Positions 31,255 to 41,080 of a stretch of DNA of 64,000 nucleotides are shown here, in pieces. Origin of the DNA: Corallium rubrum (Eukaryota; Cnidaria; Anthozoa; Scleralcyonacea; Coralliidae); the NCBI GenBank assembly GCA_964035015.1, contig CAXIUP010000138.1, positions 226,944 through 290,943 of the forward strand. The letters run 5' to 3'. Both the position numbers and the translations under genes were made by a program. Position 1 is the first letter of the stretch. Each line of letters opens with the position of its first letter. Below the pieces are notes generated by a model. That model saw nothing but the letters and a program-made list of their open reading frames with translations, was not told the origin of the DNA and did not search any database.

Positions 31255-31830
31255 TATATTGGGGGGGGGGGGGGGCCAGAGTTATCTACTTACGTGGACA
31301 AAAATAGCGCAAATGTTTGGTGTTTCAACGTGGACAATCTACAGAAGGGTTCAAAGCTATGGCTTACAAGATATGACGACTTTCAGCTCGCTGTCAGATG
31401 CAGAACTGGACGATATAATTAAGAATTACATTAGTCAGCATGGTTCAGCAACTGGACAAACTTATATTGCTGGTTATTTCAGGTCACTTGGACTGCGAAT
31501 TCAACGACGACGGATTCATGAAAGCCTAGTTAGAGTTGACCCAAAAAATACTACATTAAGGTGGGGTTGTGTTGTTAATTGAAGAAAATATTCTGTTCCA
31601 TGGCCTAACTCATTGTGGCACTTAGATGGTCACCATTCACTGATTCGTTGGGGTACGGTTATTCTTGGTTGTGTAGACGGTTTTTCAAGAAGAATCATAT
31701 GCTTGAAGTGCAGTGACAATAACTTATCACAGACTGTTCTAGATCTTTTTTGATCAAGATAATGGGCTTTGGCCATCTCGCATCCAAGTGGACTATGGTG
31801 TGGAAAATGTACTGGTATGTGATGCCATCC
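31255..31830 (+). pseudogene. Retroviral-type integrase-like pseudogene fragment
   Basis: After a G16 run the frame encodes an HTH-like region (WTKIAQMFGVSTWTIYRRV), a conserved block ending RRRIHESLVRVDP, a stop near 31579, then WHLDGHHSLIRWG and GCVDGFSRRI of an rve-type catalytic core, further stops near 31753, and VDYGVENVLVCDA. This protein family (integrase core plus HTH) is widespread in fish and invertebrate genomes; its element type is not certain. Several stops and a truncated 3' end mean it is inactive. Confidence 0.8.
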
Positions 31831-31832
31831 CA

Positions 31833-32110
31833 GCAGGCAAAGTTACGTCGTTGCAACGTTGAAACGACGTCGCCAGCGACGTCGAAGACGTTGAAAAAAG
31901 GTTGAAAACGCAAATCGAATCGACGTTGAGCTAACGACGTCGAAACAACGTCCGAACCACGACGTTGAAACGACGTTGAAAAAAGGTTGAAAACGCAAAT
32001 CGAATCGACGTTGAGCTAACGACGTCGAAACAACGTCCGAACCACGACGTTGAAACGACGTTGAAAAAAGGTTGAAAATGCAAATCGAATCAACGTTGAG
32101 CTTTCAACAT
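31833..32110. repeat. 85-bp tandem repeat, ACGTTGAAACGACGTTG-rich
   Basis: TTGAAAAAAGGTTGAAAA recurs at 31891, 31976 and 32061, a period of 85 bp, about three copies. The units are full of CGTTGAAACG and its complement-like variants. It starts at CCCAGCAGGCA, directly at the broken end of the integrase pseudogene. Confidence 0.92.
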
Positions 32111-32707
32111 CGAAATAGTGTTGCTAAAAGACAAAGCATGCATATGCAGGAGAATTTGATGTTAATTAACAGTGTACCGAAATCAAATTGAACACGCGGT
32201 CGGAAATAGATCGTAGCAATGCCAAAAGGTAGACGCAAGATATATTAGAAAAGTAATCAGGGTAATATAAAATGTTTAATATCGATAAAGTACATATATA
32301 ATTTATATGAAACATAAAGGAATAATTTAAGGAATAATTTGACCAGATGTCTTATTAAAAGAGCATTCATTATTTATGTCAGAGGTTGGTACCAAACCCA
32401 GAAATGGGGTGGGGTATGGAAATTTTTTCTGAAAGATGAATATTGGATGGCTAGCAACCTTTAAGGGTTAAATAAAGTAGTAAAATAGATCAGTGTAATG
32501 CTCGCATTGAAACTGTGTAAAAACTCATTGCAGCTTTTTTGAAATTCAGACCATTTTATTTTTTGTAAAATCTGTTAACATGTGACCATATGTGATTGTT
32601 GTTCCAAATAATAAATATAGTTTTTTTCAACTAAAAACCTGGTCACCAACATTATTTACAGCCATAATTAATGAATGCTCCCTAACCTATAAGTTCGTGA
32701 AATGTTT
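32111..32707. other. Intergenic, nothing recognised
   Basis: AT-rich sequence between the 85-bp repeat and the terminal exon of the minus-strand host gene. A minus-strand AATAAA at about 32555 could serve as that gene's poly(A) signal. Confidence 0.4.
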
Positions 32708-35700
32708 CTATAAGTCTTTCCTTCCTCCACCACCTTTCCTGTCTGGAGCATATTTCAAAACTTTAGAAACCAATTGTTCGATTTCCGCTTCCATTGTCTT
32801 TTGACTTTTTAAAACACCCTCTAAAGACAAAATTATACATGCGAAATAATATTAATGTGAATTTTATTGTACTTTAGGCAACAGGTAAAGTTAATACAAG
32901 AATATTGGCAGTATTTTAAACATCATTATTTACCTTTGACAACTTCAAAAACAATTGTTATCTTGAAGGCCAATTTGTCGCCGTTCGCCTTCATGTTCAT
33001 ACCGGCCATTACAACATTGTTCATCAGCCTAGCAGAATAGATTGATATAATAAAAATATCCAGAATAACCGATTCTCTAAAATTTCAGAGACAAATTTAA
33101 GAGACTCCCTGCCTTTTGAATAATTGGTCAAAAAATTTGTTTTCATTTAACAATTATTTACCTCAGTTGAAGTACTATTTGTAAATGTTTACCTTGGCCT
33201 TGGTATATATGTAAGAGTTAATTACCTCGAACCGAGGCTTTTAGCCAAATAAACCCCTCGGGGTCACTCACTTCGCTTGGTTGCTTCACAACCTTACTTG
33301 TGAGAAGCCAATACTCTGGTATAATATATTACTTGGACCCCCCCCCACTTGGGGTATTCCATGAAAAATTACCTTGGGATTACCCTTGTCATAAGATATT
33401 TAGGAAATATTTTAATATACCTGTACATCACATTCCTTATGTTATCCTTGACGTTCATACCACCGATTTTTACAACTCTGGATAACTAACGTATAATATG
33501 AAAATAATATTACAATACATCTTCCCTACAGACATATGCAGTTCGATCATTAGTGCTCAAATTCACTGTTACATGTGCTCAATTTTTCAATTTGAGAGTT
33601 TAGTTTATAACTTAAAGAATATGTACCAGATTTACTTGAAATTTTTAGTGAATGCTCCTGCCATGGTTCTCTGTTCCATACAGTGAAAACCCGTATGAAA
33701 GAACCCCTATTGTGATTCTTTGAAAGTTTTCATGGCGATAATGTACTATAAATAAGTTTTGTGGAAACACCACGTAAAATATTTCTTTGCTAAGCTTTCT
33801 TTGCTAAGAAATATTTTACGTGGTGTTTCCACAAAACTTATTTATATAACCCCTATTTTACCAAGTCAGGCTGAATCATTCTTATATGTCTCATGTCTGT
33901 TTCCAAGGACCCTCAAAAGCATGCTCTGTAAATGTGTGTTATGAGCTTTTAGTAATTTTGCATAACAAACAGCTTCATATAAAATTTGTCAGGCTGAACT
34001 AGTTCTTATATATTGAGAGCTAATTGGCTGAATTTCAGCCTGGAGTTTCTTAATCTGCAGTTTCTTTTATGCGGATTTTTACTGCACCACTAACATTTTC
34101 TTACTTCATAGACACAGGTACACATTATCTACTTGACGATTAGAGTAGTATAGGTAATCGCATGGGGGCCAAGGAAAATTAAGGTTTAATTTCACGAGTG
34201 TTTTCAAACTTTTACAAGATTACCTGAGTCGTGTAGTGATGAGGGTAATTTGTAAGATTTTGAAAACACGAGTGAAATTATGCCTTAATTTTACGAGCAA
34301 TCATGCGATTATGTGTTAATTATAATATAGCGGGCAAAATTATTCAAGAGTTATATGTTATGTCCAGAAAATGTCAAAGTACATGTACCTTATCACGGTT
34401 GGTGCTCGGCAACATTCCAATTTTCCTCGCTCTATCGCTGTGCCTGTTACTTTCTTTTTGTAAACACAAACAATAGTTCATAAATTTTCTAGAGCATTCA
34501 TTTTCACTAATAGTTTACACTCCTTCAATAGTTCAAAGTAAAAAAAAAGAAGCATTTTCAGACTGAAAAACCTTGCAGATTTGTTGAAAAAAGTCAGTCG
34601 TCAAGTGCCTTCTTCATTAGCCAATCATATTCAAGTAATTTTGCCCTGTATATTATTATGTAAGAAATACTTAGTTTGCCGTATTTAAAATACTGTCCTT
34701 GTCATACTTACAAATAGTTTTTTAGTTTCCTCATCTTTAAGGCTATCCTCCAACAACTTAAACTCATCCAAATCGGTAACTGCTTTGAGGTGGTAATCTG
34801 AATCCTCTGGCTCATATTTCTTGCCAACCACAGTATTGTGTTACGTATTCCTGTTAACAAGTGTAAAACTCTCTTTTGGAATCCTAAATAACAAATTTAC
34901 CAAAACTAAATGCTTACACATGTGACCATTACTGGTAATAAGCCATCTTATCCCATAAGTGATGATGCACCCACAATGAAATTATATTCCTATTTATTAA
35001 ATATACTCTCAGTACATACACTAATCCTGTTGAATAAAAGATTTAACAGTTTTGACGGAACAATAAATGATGTGTCACGAGTTCAATTTTACTGCACCGT
35101 ACATGTAAACAAAGAGAAATCCGTACTATGCATGCATGATACACACAACAAAGAAACAATTTCAGACATTTCTACAACACGAGCTGCTGCAGTTCTGCAA
35201 AGAAATACAATAACATTTACTTACTTACTTCTGACATAGGGAAAATATTCTGTGTTCCTTTTTTACTTGCACTAGAACATGGAGGGGGCGATAATGTCCT
35301 TCTTGAGTCTCTCATTTGGGATGACCCTATTGACCTTAATGGTGACCTTGACCTGGATCTGGCAATATTGTCTGCTAAAGACAAAAGACAAAAATAAAAT
35401 AGACAAAGATTAATTCTGGTAACTAAAAGCAGCAGTAACAATGCTTGATACACATGACAGAAATATACAGGCATATATATATTGTATTTCAGTTTTACAC
35501 TACATAAAACTAAAAAGGTACAACAAGGGTGAAAACCACAGGGCAAAACCGGTGTCCTCCCATACACAATACGCTATATACCTTGTGAAATAGGGGAAAC
35601 ATTACTCGACCTTCCACTTTTACTTGTACGTGAACATGAAATGGATGATGTTGGCTTTCTTGAGTATCTCTTTTGGGATGATGATGATGACCCCATTGAC

Positions 35701-37069
35701 CTTAATGGTGACCTTGAATTAGATCTGGAACTGGAAGATCTAGATCTTGACCTGCATACCCTTTTGTGAAATATTTTGGGTGGCAATGGTAAATATAACA
35801 TGTCTATAGAAAAAAACCAGATTTGTCATTTACTATAATTAACCCTTTCCCGAATAAATTTCTTTTGATGAGTAAAATCATCTGGTGTCAGCCAGAGTAA
35901 AATACTAAAAAGGCCACCACAGTAGGGAAAGGGTTAACCCTTATACTTTACTCTGTCTAACACCAGATGATTTTACTCACCAAATCCTTTGACGAGTAAA
36001 ATCATCTGGTGTAAGCCAGAGTAAAATACTAAATAGGCCACCACAGTAGGGGAAGTGCTGGAAGACTAGAAGAGGATAACAATATAAAAAAAAAACATGA
36101 AAAAAAAGTACAGGAAAAATCTAGTAATGAACAGCAAAATAATGTTCTATGATGTCATGGTGGTACATACCTTCTGAAAAACTATTCTTGTTACATGTTG
36201 GATCGGCATTTTCGTCACTGCTAACTTCAGCGGTAGTAGTAAAGTCAAACTGCTCACAAAGCTGTCTGTCCACTGAGAAACACACATATTTTAGAACACA
36301 TACATGTACATAATGATATTTATAAAATACCATTTTAAAAACACAAGCTTTTAACCAAGTGATTAGTTAAAAGCTGTGTTTCTATAACTCTATGGAAAAC
36401 GTGGATAGATTACACCATCCAATACACTATCGTTCTAATTAAAATTTGTATGGAAACACCGTTATACACCATCCACTATGCCATCAAACGCAATCCAATA
36501 TGCCATCCATGGTGGGCAATGAGAATTTACGCTTTCTATTTGGATTAATTTTAACGTTTAATCTATTTTTGATGAGTTATTTTATAAAGGAAATAGAAAA
36601 CATTTTTTCCGTGTTCCTATAGAGTTATAGAAATACTCGGGGAAGTTTGGAAGAACTCGGAAGAATGTAATTTCTTGTTCTCCCAAACTTCCCCTCGTAT
36701 TTCTATAACTCTATAGAAACATTGAAAATGTTTCCGATTTCTTAAACATTAATTTATATTATGATCGGTTCTGTTTCTTTTGTTCTCCAACATGATATAA
36801 ATCTCGTATTGACTCCATTTGAGGTGGAGATACCTTAGAAGTTAGAACTGATAAACAAGAAACAGTTCTAAAAATAACTTATCTGAAGTAAATTTGACTT
36901 TGATTAGTGGAAATCTGTGCCACTTTTCCAATGGTTGTCTTTTCTCCGTCATTGCCCTCAACACATTGACACCTGAAGGCCATCGAATATATTTATCTTC
37001 AACCCAGATTTGGGGGATAACACCTTCCTCTTCCTTTTCACCTTCCAACCAAATAGCCCTTACCCACAT
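32708..37069 (-). CDS. Host gene: N-terminal W-rich domain, RS-rich exons, DUF4806-like C-terminus
   Basis: Exons I can place (minus): 37069-36883 (ATG; MWVRAIWLEG, IPQIWVEDKYIRWP), 36272-36171 (FDFTTTAEVSSDE), about 35754-35582 and 35371-35229 (both Arg/Ser dipeptides with SRSPLRS), 34819-34712 (DLDEFKLLEDSLKDEE), a short piece ending at 33162, 33028-32934, and 32820-32708 with the TAG stop. Phases agree for most joins. The last four resemble the DUF4806 domain found with this type of N-terminus in cnidarian, arthropod and fish proteins of unknown function. The RS exons suggest an RNA-processing or nuclear-speckle link (inference). The exon-1 donor reads ATAAGT, not GTAAGT. The 33.16-kb exon's 5' border and one RS-exon phase are unresolved. 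Confidence 0.62.
33749..33848. repeat. Palindrome made of Penelope terminal sequence
   Basis: Two inverted copies of the last about 45 bp of the Penelope element (AAGTTTTGTGGAAACACCAC ... and reverse complement) meet at TAAGCTTTCTTTGCTAAG. The flank 33725-33748 also matches the Penelope right end near 12773-12797. No ribozyme core or ORF remains. It lies in an intron of the host gene. Confidence 0.88.
34158..34310. repeat. Foldback element in a host intron
   Basis: Arms of about 70 bp (TAATCGCATG ... TTTAATTTCACGAGTGTTTTCAAA, and the complement through GAAAACACGAGTGAAATTA to CATGCGATTA) pair imperfectly around a short loop. No coding potential. Confidence 0.85.
35229..35371 (-). other. Arg/Ser-rich exon (copy 2) of the host gene
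   Basis: Bounded by a TTTAGCAG acceptor and a GTAAGTAAG donor. It encodes IARSRSRSPLRSIGSS and a Pro/Ser-rich tail. It is clearly a duplicate of the neighbouring exon at 35582-35754 (shared SPLRS(I/M)GSS and CS(S/R) spacing). Confidence 0.72.
35582..35754 (-). other. Arg/Ser-rich exon (copy 1) of the host gene
   Basis: The phase-1 end joins correctly to the next exon. It encodes RSRSRSSSSRSNSRSPLRS and a Ser-rich tail. The 5' border is uncertain between two AG sites. Confidence 0.68.
35839..36058. repeat. Cluster of TTAA-bounded foldbacks related to the satellite
   Basis: 35839-35937 is one element: TTAACCCTTTCCC ... GGGAAAGGGTTAA with the core GAGTAAAATCATCTGG...CCAGAGTAAAATACTA (minus orientation of the satellite core). 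35938-36058 has two more cores facing each other (TTTTACTC ... GAGTAAAATC), forming a longer hairpin. Confidence 0.88.
36375..36722. repeat. Foldback elements in the first host intron
   Basis: TTTCTATAACTCTAT at 36378 recurs inverted at about 36620 and again at 36700. The last two form a hairpin with about 40-bp arms (CTATAGAGTTATAGAAATAC, GGGGAAGTTTGG) between 36615 and 36722. Non-autonomous inverted-repeat element(s). Confidence 0.8.
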
Positions 37070-37171
37070 AATTTCCTAAAGAGGCAATATACACAAGACG
37101 GTAACATTTTATGACATTAAACATGAAAAACTATTGCAACATTTTTGGACGTTTTATGTCTCATACAGACA

Positions 37172-37228
37172 GACAAACAGACACACACACACATACTGTA
37201 CACACACGCAGAGTCGCAGACACACGCA

Positions 37229-37265
<37 letters not shown>
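37172..37265. repeat. (CA)n microsatellite with GACA interruptions
   Basis: Alternating CA/AC runs; the ORFs overlapping it are low-complexity translations. Confidence 0.93.
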
Positions 37266-37267
<2 letters not shown>

Positions 37268-37307
37268 TGACAGACTGGCGGACCGACGGACCGCCCGACC
37301 GCCGACC

Positions 37308-37390
37308 GAGCTCATTCAAACACGTCCTGCCAGTAGCCTGGCGACAACCAGACAGCGAAGGCTACTGGCAGGACGTGCTTGAATGAGCTC
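37308..37390. repeat. Near-perfect 31-bp inverted repeat
   Basis: GAGCTCATTCAAACACGTCC ... CAGTAGCC pairs with GGCTACTGGCAGGACGTGCTTGAATGAGCTC around a 21-bp loop, with one mismatch. It lies just before the start of the non-LTR ORF1 at 37422. Confidence 0.92.
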
Positions 37391-37421
37391 CGTATTTATA
37401 CAAAGATATTTCTGATATAAT

Positions 37422-39032
37422 ATGGCGACTGCAGTTTCTGACGAATTAGGTTGTGTAAAGATAAATGGAAAATCTATCAGCCTACTAAAAGTAGATGAGC
37501 TAAAGAACGAACTAGAACAACGGGGCCTAAAGAAGTCTGGCGTTAAAGAAGACTTGCAAGAAAGACTTTATAAATACCTAGAAAGCCAAGGAGAAGAGCT
37601 TAACACTCAAACGCCAACAGCTGAGGAAGAAGAAGCCGTGAAAGTGAATGGTAACCCAAATGGTGCTGGAAAATTGAGCCAAAGTGTTTTGAAATCGAAG
37701 GACGAAATTGGTAATTCTTTTCGACCTAGTGATGGTAAAAGATCAACGACCTTAAAGAAAACGAAAGATGCGATTGATAATTTTATCGATCTGACGAAGT
37801 CCAATGGCAATGACGGGTGTGCATGTGCGAGCAGAAATTTGGGAGTAGATATCGAAGGAGTCAAGTTAGACATCGCGATTTTACAACAACAAATTGAAGG
37901 TATAGCATCGAAACTAAATATTATACCTAAAAATGAGACCAAGGAAGATGTATTCGAGTATAAAGAAAAAATTAAACAACTGGAGAGAGACTTGTCTATT
38001 ATCGTTAATCAACGAGACATCGAAATGAATGAACTACATCAAACAAACTTTTCTCTATAACACAAATTAAAAAAGGTCGAAGAAGAGCGTGATTCCTTGC
38101 TACTAGCCCTAAAAATGATTATGAATGACAAAGTAGCCGCAGATTTGAATAACCGAGCAAGTTCAACTTCAGAACACAAAGAAACTGAAAAGTGGTCAAA
38201 TCCCAAAAGACCACTGAAAAGAAATGCTGATTTATGCAATAAACATGAGTATGAAAAACCTTCTCAAAAGCGAAATACAAATAGATACGCCGCTCTACAT
38301 GATGAAAATAATATTTCTGATATAGAAGAAGAGATGAACGTTCCAAGTTCTGACTCCTCTGAAGGCATTGAGATATCTGATCAACTAAAACAAAATCAAG
38401 TTGGCAGAAAAAGAGATAGATCAAGCAAACAAGCAAAGAGTGATAAGAGTACAAACAAAGATGCAAGCGCTTTGTCTAAATCTTTCCCAAAGTATCGGCA
38501 GGAACATTCAACAAAAACTTGTCTTGACAAACCAAATACAACTGTCATTCTCGGGGACTCGATTATCAAACGGATACCTGGCTGGGAGGTTGGCAAGAAA
38601 GTCAAACACAGAGTTGTTGTCAAACCTTTCCTTGGCGCTACCACCACTGAAATGAAGCATTACTTAAAACCAACTCTTGACAAAACTCCACAGCAAATTA
38701 TTTTACACATTGGAACTAATGACCTCAAAAATTCAGAACCTAACGAAGTCGCTGAAAATATCGTGGACCTTGCGAAACAAATCGAGACTAAGTCGGATGC
38801 TAAAATTATAATCTCTGAACTTGTGATACGTAAAGACGAAGTTCTAAATAAAGCCGTTAAAGCAGTTAATAAAAAATTGAAAGCATTCAGTAACCAGAAC
38901 GGATGGCAGATGATCGAGCATAAGAATATTGACAATAGGGGACTGAATAAAAGTGGACTACACTTAAATCGAACAGGTAACAATATTTTAACTAATAATT
39001 TTGTTAAGTGTTTAGATGGTTGCTTTGATTGA
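37422..39032 (+). pseudogene. Non-LTR ORF1: SAP motif plus SGNH esterase, one stop
   Basis: About 537 codons with a single in-frame TAA at 38058-38060. The N-terminus has a SAP-type motif (LKVDELKNELEQRGLKKSG, residues about 21-55), which binds DNA in chromatin proteins. Then come a Lys/Ser-rich linker and a predicted coiled coil around the stop, an acidic/basic linker, and an SGNH hydrolase fold: VILGDSIIKRI (block I Ser), ILHIGTNDLKN (block III Asn) and SGLHLNRTGNN (catalytic His). In CR1-like elements the esterase ORF1 is an RNA-binding or lipid-interacting partner of ORF2; the SAP addition is less usual. It overlaps ORF2 by 17 nt. Confidence 0.85.
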
Positions 39033-39753
39033 TCTCTTACAAACCTCAACAAGGTCAGATCCACCTAGCCGAGAACATCCCATAAATTCACCTAAAGATT
39101 CTATTAATAATTCTTGCGGTTCTAATGATAATAAAACTGATTTGTTAAGCACGAAACCATCTACTTGTGCCTTAGGTATTCCTATTACCAGAGGTTTTAA
39201 GATTGCTGCTATTAATATAGCAAGTCTATATAAGCATATAGATCAACTTAGATTGTATATGACCAATAAATCTGTTGACATTTTAGCTATAAACGAGACT
39301 CGACTGCATAATAACATCTCAAATGACGAAGTGCGTATCTCTGGATATGTGCTAGAAAGAAAAGATCGAAATAGATCTGGTGGCGCTGTAGCACTTTATA
39401 TTAGGGATTCAATAAATTACAAACGTCTAACTAATCTCCAAGAAAAAGATTTAGAATTTCTTTGTATCCAAGTTACTAAACCTAACACTAAGCCGTTCCT
39501 TGTGGGGACATGGTATAGACCACCAAACGCTACCATCGAAACTATGAAAATTTTTGAAGATATTCTCGAAAAATTAGAATCCTATCATATGGAAGTCCAT
39601 ATTATAGGAGATCTAAATTGTAATGTAAATGCTACCCCAGTAGACCATAAAACTCAGAGACTACTGGACATTTGCAATCTTTGCCAATATAGTCAACTAA
39701 TTAACCAGCCGACACGGGTAACAAAAGATACATCCTCAATAATAGTCAACTAA
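39016..39753 (+). pseudogene. Non-LTR ORF2 endonuclease part
   Basis: Starts with ATG overlapping the ORF1 end. APE-type endonuclease motifs: INIASLYKHIDQLR, AINETRLHN, GGAVALYIRD, VGTWYRPPN and IIGDLNCN. The frame ends because a 53-bp tandem duplication (39691-39743 copied at 39744-39796) shifts it. The SDH block follows at about 39860 in another frame. Confidence 0.88.
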
Positions 39754-39796
39754 TTAACCAGCCGACACGGGTAACAAAAGATACATCCTCAATAAT
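39691..39796. repeat. 53-bp tandem duplication in ORF2
   Basis: Two perfect copies starting AGTCAACTAATTAACCAGCC. The duplication breaks the endonuclease frame. A similar 26-bp duplication follows at 39867-39917 (CATTTCCTTATTTATGCAAT). Confidence 0.96.
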
Positions 39797-39925
39797 AGAT
39801 CTATTTTTAACAAACAGTTCTTTGCAAATTTCTCATGCTGCAGTTTCCAAAATTGGAATAAGTGATCATTTCCTTATTTATGCAATTAAAAACATTTCCT
39901 TATTTATGCAATTAAAAAAATTTGT

Positions 39926-41080
39926 ATGCCAAAATCGATCCCTAATATTATAAAAAATAGATCATTTAAAAATTTCGATCCTGATCGGTTTAGGGATGAT
40001 CTTTTGTTAGCCTCATGGCATCGCATAGAAATGGAGGTTGACCCAAATAAAGCTTGGGAAATATGGAAACAAATCTTTCTATTAATTGCAGATACTCATG
40101 CTCCAATAAAAAAAAGGGAGTAAGGGGAAACTCTGCCCCATGGATTACATCAGAATTAAAAAAAATTAATGTTCCAAAGAGACAAATTTAAGAAAATTGC
40201 TATAAAATTTCAAACAGATACAAGTTGGATAAACTATAAGCATTTGAAGAACAAAGTTAATTATGCTATTAAGACCGCTAAAAGAAATTATTATAATTCT
40301 TATTTTAAAGACAATCATCGTAATATGAATAATACTTGGAAGGGGATTAACGAGATAAGGGGTGCTCAGTCTAAAACAACAAAAATTGATAAACTCAAAG
40401 TTGGGGATACTATATATAATACCCCAGTTGATGTCAGCAATGTATTAAATAAACATTTTTCCGGAATTGGAACATCTCTAGCCTCGGAGATCCCTGATAC
40501 ACCAACCAATTTCACAGATTATATCACTCCTACTGAACATACCTTTAACCTGGGTGAGACTTCGGTTGATGAAATTTTAAAATTAATTAAAAAACTACCA
40601 TCTAACAAAGCCTGTGGATTAGACAATATTTCTGCTCGCCTTTTAAAAGAAGCAGCACCGACAGTAGCCTCATCTTTAACTTTTATTTTTAATCTTTCTA
40701 TTGCTACTGGAATTTTTCCAAATGACTGGAAACTTGCTAGAGTTTCACCAATATTTAAAGATGATGAAAAGACGGATCCAAATAACTATAGACCAATTTC
40801 TGTTTTATCTGTAGTTAGCAAACTAATTGAAAGAGTTGTCTTTAATCAATTTTATGCATATTTAAATGCGAATAATTTGTTAACCGAGTCTCAATCAGGT
40901 TTTAGACCACTGTTTTCTACTGTGACTACATTATTAGAAACTACAAATGAATGGTATTATAATATTGACAATGGTCTATTAAATGGAGTTGTATTCTTAG
41001 CTCTTAAAAAAGCTTTTGACACCATAGATCACAATATTTTATTAGAGAAACTAAATCTCTATGGTGTCAATGCCCTAACT
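39926..41080 (+). pseudogene. Non-LTR ORF2 linker and N-terminal reverse transcriptase
   Basis: Two open pieces (39926-40123 and 40169-41080). The first is the endonuclease-RT linker; the second has the RT fingers (KLPSNKACGLDNISARLLK, WKLARVSPIFKDD, NNYRPISVLSV) and the palm start VVFLALKKAFDTIDHNIL. The catalytic Asp of motif A is Ala here (family consensus xFLDLKKAFD). The sequence stops at the satellite, so motif xxDD and the C-terminus are missing. Confidence 0.88.

Larger units (their letters stand above)
37422..41080 (+). mobile_element. Non-LTR retrotransposon, 3' truncated by the satellite
   Basis: ORF1 (SAP motif, coiled coil, SGNH esterase domain) at 37422-39032 and ORF2 (APE endonuclease, RT) from 39016 onward. 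ORF2 is broken by tandem duplications and frame changes and ends in the RT palm where the satellite begins. An ORF1 with an esterase domain is known from CR1-group elements. Confidence 0.88.

Noticed and set aside
31695-31913. Minus-strand ORF over the integrase remnant and repeat
   Set aside because: Antisense of a recognisable integrase fragment; no independent support.
37111-37386. Plus-strand ORFs rich in His/Thr near 37.2 kb
   Set aside because: Translation of the CA microsatellite plus a hairpin; no domain.
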